Source: an uncultured Verrucomicrobia subdivision 3 bacterium
GTDB lineage: Bacteria; Verrucomicrobiota; Verrucomicrobiia; Limisphaerales; UBA11358
Length of the DNA: 64,000 nt
Direction: 5' to 3'
Assembly: GCA_903895255.1 (NCBI GenBank)
Contig: CAITTG010000072.1
Coordinates: 1-64,000, forward strand
Below the pieces are notes generated by a model. The model saw only the letters and a list, made by a program, of their open reading frames with translations, had not been told where the DNA came from and did not search any database. This document shows, one piece after another, positions 8,680 to 16,935 of this stretch. The translations under genes and the position numbers were made by a program. Each line of letters opens with the position of its first letter. Position 1 is the first letter of the stretch.

Positions 8680-9723
8680 ATGAATAAAATACCAATGCTT
8701 ATGAAAAACCCCTCCCCCTGGCTGGCCGGTCTCTTATGGCTGGGCACCCTCGCCGTTTCCGCCCAGACCAATCTCAGCCCGAAAATCCAATTCGATGAAA
8801 CGATATATGATTTTGGCGCGACGTCCCAGGTCACCACGGTCTCCGGCATTTTCCATTTTAAAAACACCGGCGAAGGCATCCTCAAAGTCGACCCGCCCAA
8901 GCCCTCCTGCGGCTGCACCGCCGCGCAAGTGATGCCGGACACCCTGCCGCCCGGCACGGCCGGCATCATTCCGTTCACCCTCAACCTGGGCTTTAACCGT
9001 GGTACGCTGGTGAAACACATCACGGTTCATTCCAATGATCCGCTGACCCCCGAGGTCTCCCTCACCATCAAAGTGGATTACACCCCACTCTATAATCTGG
9101 ATCCCCTGGCGATCTCGCCCAACATCGCCTTCGGGATGAATGAAACGAATGCGGACACCACCTTGACGCGCACGGATGGCAAAGCGTTGCAGATTGTCCG
9201 GCTGGAACCCTCCCAACCCTGGATCAAGGCCACAGTGGAACCGGGAGGCAGCCCGGAGGCCACCAACGCCCGCATACATGTGATCGTTCAGCGCGACGGC
9301 CCGCCCCATCGTTTTAATGAGTATGTGCGCATCTACACCGCCAGCCAGTCCAACTCCCCGGCCTCCAGCATCTATCTCTACGGCGAAGTGCTGGGCGAGG
9401 TGTCCCTCACTCCGGAGGCGCTTTACTGGAGCGTCACCGACACCGGCAAATCCGGCGCGGAACATCCCCAGACCCAGGCCGTCCAGCGGGTGAGCATTCG
9501 CTCCGCCAGCGGCCAGACTCTTCAATTAAAGAATCCCCAAAGCACCATCAAAGGCCTCCAGGTGGAATTGCTGCCCCTCGAAGCCGGCAAGGCGTATGAA
9601 CTGGTGGCCAGCTTGAATGAGGTGCCGGCCAGCACTGTCAGCGGCAACGTCTCCTTCGAGACCTCCGTGGCGGCGCAGCCGCGCATCGAAGTGCCGGTGA
9701 TCGTCAACGTTTTCAAGCCATAA
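8680..9723 (+). CDS. Secreted DUF1573 protein
   Basis: The protein has 347 residues; the ATG at 8698 is an alternative start. A signal peptide is present (WLAGLLWLGTLAVSAQ). Residues of about 30-130 match DUF1573: FDETIYDFG, FHFKNTGEGILKV, then the conserved CGCT motif and HSNDPLTPEVSLTIK. DUF1573 is an Ig-like (ASPM/SPD-2/Hydin-like) domain found in secreted proteins of Bacteroidetes and Verrucomicrobiota, with no known reaction. The rest is beta-rich and not recognised. It stands alone between a terminator upstream and a hairpin downstream and lacks the palindromic operator of its neighbours. Confidence 0.8.
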   Translation: MNKIPMLMKNPSPWLAGLLWLGTLAVSAQTNLSPKIQFDETIYDFGATSQVTTVSGIFHFKNTGEGILKVDPPKPSCGCTAAQVMPDTLPPGTAGIIPFTLNLGFNRGTLVKHITVHSNDPLTPEVSLTIKVDYTPLYNLDPLAISPNIAFGMNETNADTTLTRTDGKALQIVRLEPSQPWIKATVEPGGSPEATNARIHVIVQRDGPPHRFNEYVRIYTASQSNSPASSIYLYGEVLGEVSLTPEALYWSVTDTGKSGAEHPQTQAVQRVSIRSASGQTLQLKNPQSTIKGLQVELLPLEAGKAYELVASLNEVPASTVSGNVSFETSVAAQPRIEVPVIVNVFKP

Positions 9724-9732
9724 TCCCAGGCA

Positions 9733-9763
9733 CCTCGCCTCCACGTCCTTCGTGGAGGTGAGG
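9733..9763 (+). terminator. Hairpin after the DUF1573 gene
   Basis: CCTCGCCTCCACG (9733-9745) pairs with CGTGGAGGTGAGG (9751-9763) across a 5-base loop with one G-T pair. No T-run follows, so termination is probable but not certain. Confidence 0.5.
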
Positions 9764-9833
9764 TTCGGGGCGCTCCGATAAAAGTCCGGTGATGACGCGC
9801 CGGGGTGGTGCGGCGCGGTTTAAAACGGTATTC

Positions 9834-9874
9834 GGGTTACACCCCATATATTTGTTTTGTGGCCCGGCTTACCT
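9834..9874 (+). promoter_or_regulatory. Palindromic operator and -10 (DUF3494 gene 1)
   Basis: GGGTTACACCCCAT (9834-9847) is followed by TTACCT (9869-9874), which begins 30.5 bp after the site centre. It lies just upstream of the ATG at 9891 and supports that start over the longer frame from 9789, which would cover the site. Confidence 0.45.
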
Positions 9875-9890
9875 TGGTTGGAATTCAATT

Positions 9891-10901
9891 ATGATTAAAC
9901 CCACGTTTCCCCGTATTATTAATTCCGGCCTCGCCCTCGCCGCCCTGGCCATTTTGGTCCCCGCCAGCACCCTGTTGGCGGCCGGTCCGGCGCCGGTCAA
10001 TCTCGGCTCCACCGCGCACTTCGGGATTCTGGCCGGGGCCGCCATCACCACCACCGGCGGCGGGGCCATTCATGGGGATGTCGGGGCCAGTCCCATCGCC
10101 GGCTCCGCCATTGGCATTCCGGCGGCGCAAGTCATCGGGACGATTTATGAAGTGGATGCCAGCGGTCCCGCCGGCGCGGTGATTGCCCCCGCCCTGTTAA
10201 CCGCGGCGAAGGGAGATCTGACGACGGCCTACAATGATGCCGCCGGCCGCGGCCCCGCCCCGTCCGGACCATTCTTGAATCCCGGCAACGGGAACATTGG
10301 CGGGCTGACCCTGGTCCCTGGCCTCTATAAATTCACCGGCACCGCATCGATCACCGGCGCGAATGTGACCCTCACCGGCGGGCCGGATGACGTCTGGATA
10401 TTTCAAATCGCGGCCGACTTGGAAGAGGCGAGTTCGATGCAGGTGATCCTGGCGGGTGGCGCCCAGGCCCGGAACATCTTCTGGCAGGTGGGCACTTCCG
10501 CGACCATTGGCACGTCCGCCGTGTTTCAGGGAACCATCATCGCCAATCAAGCCGTCACCATGAACAGCAGCAGCGCCATGACGGGCCGTTTGCTGGCCTT
10601 CAATGCCGGGGTCACCTTCAATGGCACCATTAATGCGCTGCCCGCCCCGGCCGCCCCCGTGTTCACCCGCGTCACCAAGGTCAGCTCCGCCCCGGCCAGC
10701 ACCAATTCCGTGACCCTGGTCCTCACCACCACCCCGTATTTTACCGTGACCCTGCAATCCAGCCCCCGCCTGAACCCCGCCACCTGGACGACCATCGCCA
10801 CCAATTACCCGGCCACCAGCCCGTGGACGTTCACCGACACAAACATCCTGACCACCCGGACGCAGAACTTCTACCGGGCCTTCGTCACCCTGCCGAATTG
10901 A
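9891..10901 (+). CDS. Ice-binding-like DUF3494 protein with C-terminal sorting-type domain
   Basis: The protein has 336 residues from the ATG at 9891, which begins a signal peptide (LALAALAILVPASTLLA). Residues of about 35-245 match the DUF3494 ice-binding-like fold: VNLGSTAHFGILAGAAIT, HGDVGASP, LTLVPGLYKF, VWIFQIA, FWQVGTSATIGTSAVFQGTI and ALAFNAGVTFNGT-like endings. Members bind ice or act as adhesins; binding cannot be judged from sequence alone. The last 80 or so residues (FTVTLQSSPRLNPATWTTI...NFYRAFVTLP) resemble the C-terminus of the giant repeat protein. Upstream is a copy of the palindromic operator and downstream a strong terminator. Confidence 0.85.
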   Translation: MIKPTFPRIINSGLALAALAILVPASTLLAAGPAPVNLGSTAHFGILAGAAITTTGGGAIHGDVGASPIAGSAIGIPAAQVIGTIYEVDASGPAGAVIAPALLTAAKGDLTTAYNDAAGRGPAPSGPFLNPGNGNIGGLTLVPGLYKFTGTASITGANVTLTGGPDDVWIFQIAADLEEASSMQVILAGGAQARNIFWQVGTSATIGTSAVFQGTIIANQAVTMNSSSAMTGRLLAFNAGVTFNGTINALPAPAAPVFTRVTKVSSAPASTNSVTLVLTTTPYFTVTLQSSPRLNPATWTTIATNYPATSPWTFTDTNILTTRTQNFYRAFVTLPN

Positions 10902-10953
10902 CGGGGGTTCCAACGTTCGGTCCGCTGGCGCGGCGAATGGCAATTTCAATTCT

Positions 10954-11001
10954 GCCCCGGTGGACAGACCGGGTGAATCCCTGGTCGCCACCGGGGCTTT
11001 T
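10954..11001 (+). terminator. Intrinsic terminator
   Basis: GCCCCGGTGG (10954-10963) pairs with CCACCGGGGC (10988-10997), with an inner GACC/GGTC stem, and TTTT follows. It closes the first DUF3494 gene. Confidence 0.85.
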
Positions 11002-11058
11002 GCATGTATTTTAAGAGTTGCTCTGGGTCGGCACCAGAATCTTGCCCAATTTTAGGGC

Positions 11059-11101
11059 GGAGGTAACACCCCATCGCCGGCCTGATTTTTAGGCGTATAA
11101 T
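11059..11101 (+). promoter_or_regulatory. Palindromic operator and -10 (DUF3494 gene 2)
   Basis: GGAGGTAACACCCCAT (11059-11074) is followed by a consensus TATAAT (11096-11101), exactly 30.5 bp from the site centre to its first base. There is no TTGACA-like -35 in between. This is the clearest -10 of the set; the ATG is at 11140. Confidence 0.6.
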
Positions 11102-11139
11102 CCATTTTGTATAAGATATTTATTAAATGAAATTGCCAT

Positions 11140-11919
11140 ATGAAATCAAATTATTCAATCCTGGCAGGGCTGGCCGCCCTGGCGGGTTTCCTGCCCGCCG
11201 CCCAGGCGGCCATAGACTTGGGCTCCGCAAATGACTTCGCGGTGCTGGGGGCGTCCACCGTGACCAGCACCGGCAATACCGTGGTCAATGGCGACCTGGG
11301 GATCTCCCCGGGCACGGCGATCACCGGCTTTGGCCCGGGTCTCGTCAATGGGCAGACTTATTACGGGGATACGATCGCCGCCCAGGCGCAAATTGATGCG
11401 CTGGCCGCTTACACTCAAATTCTTGCCCTGGCCCCAGCGCAAAGCCTGACCGGCGATGACCTCGGCGGATTAATCCTCACCCCCGGTATTTATGACTTCG
11501 CCTCCTCAGCCTTATTGACCGGCCGCCTGACACTTAATGGTCAGGGCAACCCGAACGCGCAATTTATCTTCCAGATTGGCAGCACCCTCACCACGGCCAG
11601 CAGTGCGTCAGTCGTCTTTGAAAATGGTGCCAGCGCTGGCGGCTTGGACTGGCAGGTCGGCTCTTCGGCCACCCTGGGCACCGGCACGGCCTTTGCGGGC
11701 AATCTGCTCGCCGATCAAAGCATCACCATGAACACCGGGGCCAGTCTAACCGGTCGGGCCCTGGCCCTCCACGGCGCTGTCTCCCTGGACAACAATGCCA
11801 TCACCATCACCGGCACGCCGGAACCCGGTTCCCTGCTGTCCGCCGGCCTCTGCGCCGCTCTGGGCCTCGGCTGGTGGTATCGGGCCCGGCGAGTTGCGCC
11901 CCGCGCCGCTGGCCATTAA
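11140..11919 (+). CDS. Ice-binding-like DUF3494 protein with PEP-CTERM tail
   Basis: The protein has 259 residues. A signal peptide (ILAGLAALAGFLPAAQA) is followed by a DUF3494 domain: IDLGSANDFAVLGASTVTS, VNGDLGISPG, LGGLILTPGIYDF, QFIFQIGSTL, DWQVGSSATLGTGTAFAGNLLA. The C-terminus TGTPEPGSLL, a hydrophobic stretch and WWYRARR make a PEP-CTERM sorting signal, which the exosortase system is known to remove and use for surface delivery. No exosortase gene is in the window. It is a paralogue of the protein at 9891 with a different anchoring tail, so the two may end up in different places. Confidence 0.87.
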   Translation: MKSNYSILAGLAALAGFLPAAQAAIDLGSANDFAVLGASTVTSTGNTVVNGDLGISPGTAITGFGPGLVNGQTYYGDTIAAQAQIDALAAYTQILALAPAQSLTGDDLGGLILTPGIYDFASSALLTGRLTLNGQGNPNAQFIFQIGSTLTTASSASVVFENGASAGGLDWQVGSSATLGTGTAFAGNLLADQSITMNTGASLTGRALALHGAVSLDNNAITITGTPEPGSLLSAGLCAALGLGWWYRARRVAPRAAGH

Positions 11920-11976
11920 TGGCCTTAAGCAAATGGTTTCTTCGTTCTGCCTTCCACCTTCCGCCTTCCCCGTTGT

Positions 11977-12019
11977 GGGGGTAACACCCCATCGCGGCTC
12001 CTCCGTCTGCCGGTTAAGC
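11977..12019 (+). promoter_or_regulatory. Palindromic operator and -10 (small membrane protein)
   Basis: GGGGGTAACACCCCAT (11977-11992) is followed by TTAAGC (12014-12019), 30.5 bp from the site centre. The gene starts at 12064. Confidence 0.5.
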
Positions 12020-12063
12020 TTCACAGGTTAATTTACATCCCTTAACCCAATCGAAAGCCATCT

Positions 12064-12261
12064 ATGTCACTCATTAATCTGCTCATTACCCTCATCGTCA
12101 TCGGCGTCCTGCTGTGGCTGGTCAACACCTACATCCCCATGGATGCCAAAATTAAACAAATTCTCAATGTGGTCGTGGTGATTTGCGTGGTGGTCTGGCT
12201 GCTCTCCGCCTTCGGTGTCCTCGGCCATGCCCATGACATCCAAGTGCCGCAAGTCCGTTAA
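12064..12261 (+). CDS. Small membrane protein, Thivi_2564-like
   Basis: The protein has 65 residues with two hydrophobic helices (LINLLITLIVIGVLLWLV and ILNVVVVICVVVWLLSAFGV) around a short turn NTYIPMDAKIKQ. This make-up matches the small Thivi_2564-type membrane proteins often encoded beside stress genes; function unknown. A GAAAG stretch lies upstream of the ATG as a possible ribosome site. It carries its own copy of the palindromic operator. Confidence 0.65.
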   Translation: MSLINLLITLIVIGVLLWLVNTYIPMDAKIKQILNVVVVICVVVWLLSAFGVLGHAHDIQVPQVR

Positions 12262-12303
12262 GCTTTCTTCTTTGATCATTCTGCCGGCTTCCTGCCCCCG
12301 GGT

Positions 12304-12348
12304 GGGGGAAACACCCCATAGGCGGCGGGAACGGCACTCGTCTATTGT
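12304..12348 (+). promoter_or_regulatory. Palindromic operator and -10 (receiver gene leader)
   Basis: GGGGGAAACACCCCAT (12304-12319) is followed by TATTGT (12343-12348), 32.5 bp from the centre. The ATG at 12355 is 12 bases after the first base of the -10, so the RNA would start at or next to it. Confidence 0.5.
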
Positions 12349-12354
12349 ATCGTC

Positions 12355-12414
12355 ATGAAATTGAAACGTTTCATCTTTCCCCCCGGACGCTTTTTATCAA
12401 GGCCCCGGGATTAA
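12355..12414 (+). CDS. Possible leaderless 19-residue leader peptide
   Basis: ATG at 12355 opens a frame reading MKLKRFIFPPGRFLSRPRD and stops at 12412-12414. The predicted RNA start coincides with the ATG. It is basic and without homology that I recognise. It ends 34 bases before the receiver gene, so it could be a regulatory leader or a chance frame. Confidence 0.3.
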   Translation: MKLKRFIFPPGRFLSRPRD

Positions 12415-12448
12415 ACCCCGAACCGGTTGCCGACGCTCCACCCTCCCT

Positions 12449-12895
12449 ATGAACCCCCTCTCCACCATGGTCCCGGTCACTGCCACTGCCCGTCTCGCCC
12501 CCCCCGGGGAGCGCGCGCCGCGCCGCCGTATTTTGGTGGTGGATGATGATGTTTACGTCCGGGAATTGAATGCCGGGGTGTTAATCCGCTCCGGCTATCA
12601 CGTGGACACCGCGGTGGATGGCGTGGATGCCTGGCGGGCCTTGCACGACGAACAGTACGATCTGCTCATCACCGATGAACAAATGCCTTGGGTGACCGGC
12701 TTGGAACTGATTCAGAAGTTGCGGGCGGAAGCCATGCTCCTGCCCGTCATCCTGGCCTCGGGCCTGCCGCCGCTGGAGGATCTGGCCCGCGATCCCGGAT
12801 TGCGCATTCAGGCGGTGGTCACCAAACCCTGTCCGCTGCTGGTGCTGCTGCAAACCGTCGAGTCGGTGTTGTCCGAGGCGCGCGGCACCCTCTAA
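12449..12895 (+). CDS. Single-domain response regulator
   Basis: The protein has 148 residues with one receiver domain at about 25-145 and no output domain. RRILVVDDDVYVREL holds the acidic pocket, LLITDEQMP the phosphorylated Asp, and VVTKPCP the conserved Lys. Such stand-alone receivers pass phosphoryl groups or bind partner proteins. The hybrid kinase at 14437 is the obvious nearby partner, but pairing is inference. The first 25 or so residues are a loosely conserved, Pro/Ala-rich lead. The VIT-type gene follows after 19 bases, so the two are probably co-transcribed. Confidence 0.85.
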   Translation: MNPLSTMVPVTATARLAPPGERAPRRRILVVDDDVYVRELNAGVLIRSGYHVDTAVDGVDAWRALHDEQYDLLITDEQMPWVTGLELIQKLRAEAMLLPVILASGLPPLEDLARDPGLRIQAVVTKPCPLLVLLQTVESVLSEARGTL

Positions 12896-12914
12896 ACGAT
12901 CAGCCCGGGAAGCC

Positions 12915-13640
12915 ATGAAGATTTTGGAACTGCCGCCCGCCGGTCCGCTCCCTTTGGGGGAACATCATCATAGCGACCGCATCGGCTGGTTGCGCGCCGC
13001 CGTGCTGGGCGCCGATGATGCCATCGTCTCCACCGCCAGCCTCATGATTGGCGTTGCCGCCTCGTCCGCGCCCCGGGCGGGGATTCTCGTGGCGGGTGTC
13101 GCTGGTCTGGTGGCCGGGGCCATGTCCATGGCGGTGGGAGAATATGTTTCGGTCAGTTCCCAACGTGATGCCGAGCGGGCGGACATCGGGCTGGAACAGT
13201 CGGAACTGGTGGCGGATCCCGCCGGTGAACTGGCGGAACTCACGCAAATTTACGTGCAACGCGGTCTGACTCCGGAGTTGGCGCGGTCGGTGGCGGAGCA
13301 ACTCAGCGCGCATGACCGCCTGGGGGCGCACCTGCGGGATGAACTCGGGATTGCCCCCACCGCGCTCGCCCAACCCTTTCAAGCGGCCTGGATTTCCGCC
13401 GCCAGCTTTGCCTCGTTCGCCCTCGTTCCCATTATCGCCTTGCTCGCCGCTCCCGCCGCCGGGCGCATCCCGTGCATTGCCGCGTTTTCGCTGGTCAGCC
13501 TGGCTGTCCTGGGCGCGTTTGGTGGTCACCTGGGTGGCGCACCCCGCGCCCGGGCCGCCTGGCGGGTCACGCTGGGCGGGGCGCTGGCCATGGCGGTCAC
13601 CGCCCTTATCGGGCGCGGTTTTGACATCCCGGCCGGGTGA
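12915..13640 (+). CDS. VIT1/CCC1-family metal transporter
   Basis: The protein has 241 residues. RAAVLGADDAIVSTASLMIGVA, GLVAGAMSMAVGEYVSVSSQRDAE and the C-terminal helices match the VIT1/CCC1 family, which moves Fe(II) or Mn(II) across membranes in plants, yeast and bacteria. Two helices lie at about 30-85 and three at 155-235. The central soluble part (ELAELTQIYVQRGLTPELARSVAEQL) holds the Glu-rich metal-binding segment of the family. It lies close behind the receiver gene and near Dps (21.2 kb), so iron handling in stress is a reasonable inference. Confidence 0.88.
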   Translation: MKILELPPAGPLPLGEHHHSDRIGWLRAAVLGADDAIVSTASLMIGVAASSAPRAGILVAGVAGLVAGAMSMAVGEYVSVSSQRDAERADIGLEQSELVADPAGELAELTQIYVQRGLTPELARSVAEQLSAHDRLGAHLRDELGIAPTALAQPFQAAWISAASFASFALVPIIALLAAPAAGRIPCIAAFSLVSLAVLGAFGGHLGGAPRARAAWRVTLGGALAMAVTALIGRGFDIPAG

Positions 13641-13666
13641 CCAGTTGGTCCGCGTCCAAAATAGTT

Positions 13667-14182
13667 CTAGTTTGGTCCCGCCGTCTGCTGGCGGACCAGG
13701 GCCGAATCCACCGCCCAATCATCCCCTGCGACCCGGCCAAAATCCACCGCCGGCGCCTGGTCGCCGCCGCTCGTAAAAAACGGAATGTTCCCGTACCCTG
13801 CCAGCTTTTCCAGATAGGCCGAAACGCATCCCGGTCCGCAAACTTTGGTCCGGCCATAATCAAAGGTCCCCACCAAGGCCTGCGGCACATCGTCCCGCCG
13901 CAACAGCCATTGCCCCAGCCAGTCCCGCACTTCCCGGGGCAATTCCCTGCCCTCGCAGGTGGCAATCACGATCAGGTCGGCCGCCCGGGCCTCGCCCACG
14001 GCCAGTTCAAAAAACGCGGCATCCGCCAGGAGATCAAAACGCACCATGACATGCGTCAAGTCATCGAGGGTGGCCGCGCCGCCCCCGAGGCGCTTCAGGA
14101 GCGCCATGACCCGGCAGCCCGAGCTAAAATTATCATAGGCGACCAGCACCTTGATATGGTTGCCGCAAAAATGCCTTTCCAT
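13667..14182 (-). CDS. Conserved hypothetical Rossmann-like protein
   Basis: The protein has 171 residues. It opens with a beta strand, IKVLVAYDNFSSG, then a helix, and later AADLIVIATCEGRELPREVRDWL, a pattern of a small nucleotide-binding or receiver-like alpha/beta fold. Four cysteines are present (two in KVCGPGC). I know related short proteins next to sensor kinases in Verrucomicrobiota but no assigned function. It faces away from the hybrid kinase; both promoters carry the palindromic operator, 89 bp apart centre to centre. Its predicted RNA start is within two bases of the ATG, so the message looks leaderless. The 3' end is 26 bases from the convergent VIT gene. Confidence 0.65.
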   Translation of the reverse strand: MERHFCGNHIKVLVAYDNFSSGCRVMALLKRLGGGAATLDDLTHVMVRFDLLADAAFFELAVGEARAADLIVIATCEGRELPREVRDWLGQWLLRRDDVPQALVGTFDYGRTKVCGPGCVSAYLEKLAGYGNIPFFTSGGDQAPAVDFGRVAGDDWAVDSALVRQQTAGPN

Positions 14183-14190
14183 GGCCGTCT

Positions 14191-14235
14191 GTTATACTCG
14201 CAAACCGCGCGCCAGCCATGGGGTCTTCACCCCAC
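14191..14235 (-). promoter_or_regulatory. Palindromic operator and -10, minus strand
   Basis: Read on the minus strand, GTGGGGTGAAGACCCCAT (14235 to 14218) is followed by TATAAC (14196 to 14191), exactly 30.5 bp from the centre. The ATG at 14182 is 14 bases after the first base of the -10. The same geometry on the opposite strand supports a directional promoter element. Confidence 0.6.
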
Positions 14236-14306
14236 CCGCGCGCCCGGCAGGCCGCGCGGGAGCGGCATGCCACGAGCTCGGTTCCCCGTCCGGGACCATC
14301 CGCGCA

Positions 14307-14352
14307 ATAGGGTGAACACCCCATGGACCCCGCCAGGCGGCGAGGGCATACT
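14307..14352 (+). promoter_or_regulatory. Palindromic operator and -10 (hybrid kinase)
   Basis: ATAGGGTGAACACCCCAT (14307-14324) is followed by CATACT (14347-14352), 31.5 bp from the centre. It would drive the kinase gene at 14437 with a leader of about 75 bases. Confidence 0.5.
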
Positions 14353-14436
14353 TGGCCAACATTCCTTCTGCTTGGAAGCTGGTGCTTTGTCCGCACCAAT
14401 CCGTTGCGAGGGCATGCCAATCGCACCAAGGCAACC

Positions 14437-16797
14437 ATGAGCAGCGACCCTAAAACCGCAACAGCACTTGTACCGCCCACCCCGGCCGAGCTGGCGCTCC
14501 AGACTTCCGAACTGAGCTACCGCCGGCTCTTTGAGGCCGCCCAGGACGGCATTCTAATTCTGGACTACGCCACCGGCCGGATCACCGATGTCAATCCGTT
14601 CATCGTTAAATTGCTGGGGTTCTCCCACGCGGAAATGATCGGTCACACCGTCGGCGAGCTGAGCCCCTTCCGGGACATTGTCTCCAACCAGGCCATGCTC
14701 GAGCGCTTGCAACGGGATGGTTATGTCCGTTACGAGGACCTGCCCTTGAAAACCCTGGATGGCCGGCATATCGCCGTGGAATTTGTCAGCAATGTTTACG
14801 AGGCCGGCGGCGTCAAGGTCATCCAATGCAACATCCGCGACATCACCGCCCGGAAACAATCCGAACAGCAATTAAATTTGTTGCATACCTGCGTGGCCCA
14901 GCTTAACGAAATGGTGGTGATCACGGACGCGGATCCGGCGGCCGGATCCGGTCCGCGCATTGTGTTTGTGAATGCCAGCTTCGAACGCATCACCGGCTAC
15001 ACCAGTGCCGAGGCGGTCGGGCGGAGTCCACGTTTTCTCCAGGGCCCCAACACGGACGCGCGCATCGTGGCCGAAATGCACCATGCCCTCGAGCAATCGC
15101 AGCCCATCCGGCGGCAGCTCATCAATTACCACAAGAACGGCACCGAATATTGGGTGGACATGGACATTGTGCCCATTTTCGACCGGTCCGGAAAATGCAC
15201 GCACTTTGTCGCGGTTGAGCGGGACATCACGGCGGAGAAAAAAAACGACGCGCAACTGCACTATAAAAACACCCTGTTGGAGGCTCAATTAGAATCATCC
15301 ATTGACGGCATTCTCGTGGTGGACAATCACCAAAACCGGGTGTTGCAAAACGCCCGGGTCGGCGAATTGTGGAAAATCCCGCCCGCCATCAGCCTGCACG
15401 AGAACTATGCCGCGCAATTGCAATTTGCCGCCGCCCAGACCAAGGATCCCCCCAAATTTACCGAAAAAGTGTCCTGGTTGTACGCCCACCCGGAGGAGAC
15501 CAGCCAGGATGAGATCGAATTAATCGACGGCACCATTCTGGACCGCTATTCCGCCCCTGTCCGGGATCGGAGCGGCCAGCATCACGGCCGCATCTGGTCC
15601 TTTCGCGACGTCACCGAGCGCCGCAAAATGGAAGGCCAGCTCCAGCAGATGCAAAAAATGGAGTCCATCGGCCAGTTGGCCGGGGGCATCGCCCATGATT
15701 TTAACAATATTCTCACTGCCATGGTGGGCAACCTCTACCTCGCGCGGACCGACGCATCCGTCACGCCGGATATTCTTGGGTATCTGGACAACATGGACAC
15801 GGCGACCCAGCGGGCCGCCGACCTGGTCAATCAGATTCTCACCTTTAGCCGGCAGAAAAAGACGGAGCGCGAGCCCATCCACCTCAACCACACGGTCCTG
15901 GAGGCGCTGAAATTATTGCGCGCCAGCCTGCCCGCCGGCATTCGCATTCAAACCGAATTGACCGAGACCCCGGCGGTGCTGGCGAACACCACGGCCGTTC
16001 ACCAGGTGATCATGAATCTGGGCACCAACGCCTGGCACGCCATGCGCCCGCATCCCGGGGTGCTCAAGGTGGACATGCGGACCATGGAGGCCGACGCCGA
16101 TTTCGTGAAATTGCATCCCGACCTGCGGCCTGGTGGCTATGTGATGCTCTCGGTGAGCGACTCGGGTTGCGGCATGGACCGGGTCACGCAGGAACGGATT
16201 TTTGATCCCTTCTTCACCACCAAACCCATCGGGGAGGGGACCGGGCTGGGCCTGGCGGTGGTGCATGGCATCATGCGCAGCCATGACGGAGGCATTACTG
16301 TTTATAGTCATCCGGGCGAAGGCACGACCTTCCATTTGTATTTCCCGGCGCTCACGGCCGAACCGGCGGTGTGGGAAAACGTGGAGACGCCCGTGCCCCG
16401 CGGCCACGGCGAGCACATTCTCTATGTGGACGATGAACCGGCCCTGGCCAGGCTCGGCCGGCTGATGCTGGAGCGCCTGGGCTATCAAGTGACAATGACG
16501 ACCAGTCCGCAGGAGGCCCTGGCGGCCGTGCGCGACCACCCCGGCACGTTCGACCTGATGATCACCGACCTGACCATGCCCGTCATGGATGGCACCAGCC
16601 TTGGCCGGCAGGTGCGCCGGTTGGAGCCTTCGCTCAGGATGGTTTTAACCACCGGTTACAGCGGGCTGCTGACGGTCGCCAAAGTGCGCGAAATCGGCTT
16701 TCAGGAACTTCTGAAAAAGCCCATGAATGCCCGCGCGCTGGGCGAATTGGTGGCGCGCGTGCTGGGGCAAACCGCCCTCCCGGGGCCGCTCCTTTGA
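14437..16797 (+). CDS. Soluble hybrid sensor histidine kinase, three PAS domains
   Basis: The protein has 786 residues from the ATG at 14437, chosen because the frame from 14323 runs through the operator region. PAS1 (about 25-140: [23 protein letters not shown]), PAS2 with PAC (150-270) and PAS3 (280-390) are followed by the dimerisation helix with the phospho-His ([11 protein letters not shown]), an ATPase domain ([19 protein letters not shown]) and a C-terminal receiver ([23 protein letters not shown]). No membrane segment is seen, so it senses a cytoplasmic cue. PAS2 looks like a LOV domain (GRSPRFLQG), but the flavin-binding Cys of GRNCRFLQ is Pro, so light sensing by a Cys adduct is not expected. 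Likely partner: the lone receiver at 12449 (inference). Confidence 0.9.
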   Translation: MSSDPKTATALVPPTPAELALQTSELSYRRLFEAAQDGILILDYATGRITDVNPFIVKLLGFSHAEMIGHTVGELSPFRDIVSNQAMLERLQRDGYVRYEDLPLKTLDGRHIAVEFVSNVYEAGGVKVIQCNIRDITARKQSEQQLNLLHTCVAQLNEMVVITDADPAAGSGPRIVFVNASFERITGYTSAEAVGRSPRFLQGPNTDARIVAEMHHALEQSQPIRRQLINYHKNGTEYWVDMDIVPIFDRSGKCTHFVAVERDITAEKKNDAQLHYKNTLLEAQLESSIDGILVVDNHQNRVLQNARVGELWKIPPAISLHENYAAQLQFAAAQTKDPPKFTEKVSWLYAHPEETSQDEIELIDGTILDRYSAPVRDRSGQHHGRIWSFRDVTERRKMEGQLQQMQKMESIGQLAGGIAHDFNNILTAMVGNLYLARTDASVTPDILGYLDNMDTATQRAADLVNQILTFSRQKKTEREPIHLNHTVLEALKLLRASLPAGIRIQTELTETPAVLANTTAVHQVIMNLGTNAWHAMRPHPGVLKVDMRTMEADADFVKLHPDLRPGGYVMLSVSDSGCGMDRVTQERIFDPFFTTKPIGEGTGLGLAVVHGIMRSHDGGITVYSHPGEGTTFHLYFPALTAEPAVWENVETPVPRGHGEHILYVDDEPALARLGRLMLERLGYQVTMTTSPQEALAAVRDHPGTFDLMITDLTMPVMDGTSLGRQVRRLEPSLRMVLTTGYSGLLTVAKVREIGFQELLKKPMNARALGELVARVLGQTALPGPLL

Positions 16798-16821
16798 CCA
16801 TCGGACCCGGTGGGTGCGGCT

Positions 16822-16856
16822 GGGGTGAACACCCCATGGCGGGGGCGGGGTATACG
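16822..16856 (+). promoter_or_regulatory. Palindromic operator with -10 at shorter spacing
   Basis: GGGGTGAACACCCCAT (16822-16837) is followed by TATACG (16851-16856), only 22.5 bp from the centre, which is 8-10 bp (about one helical turn) shorter than in the other copies. The ATG at 16864 is 13 bases after the first base of the -10. Confidence 0.45.
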
Positions 16857-16863
16857 GTGCATC

Positions 16864-16935
16864 ATGTCCCCACTAAACCCCGGCGGCTGCCGGTTTTTAC
16901 CACGCCATATTTCCGACCAATCCCCCACCCCATGA
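16864..16935 (+). CDS. Possible 23-residue leader peptide coupled to the CBM48 gene
   Basis: ATG at 16864 opens a 23-codon frame (MSPLNPGGCRFLPRH...) whose TGA at 16933-16935 overlaps the next ATG at 16932 as ATGA. The predicted RNA start lies at or near the ATG, so it may be read leaderless and hand ribosomes to the CBM48 gene, which has no good ribosome site of its own. No homology is recognised; a chance frame is possible. Confidence 0.4.
   Translation: MSPLNPGGCRFLPRHISDQSPTP

Noticed and set aside
14890-15240. Blue-light LOV photoreceptor in the hybrid kinase
   Set aside because: The adduct-forming Cys is Pro, so the standard photochemistry cannot occur.
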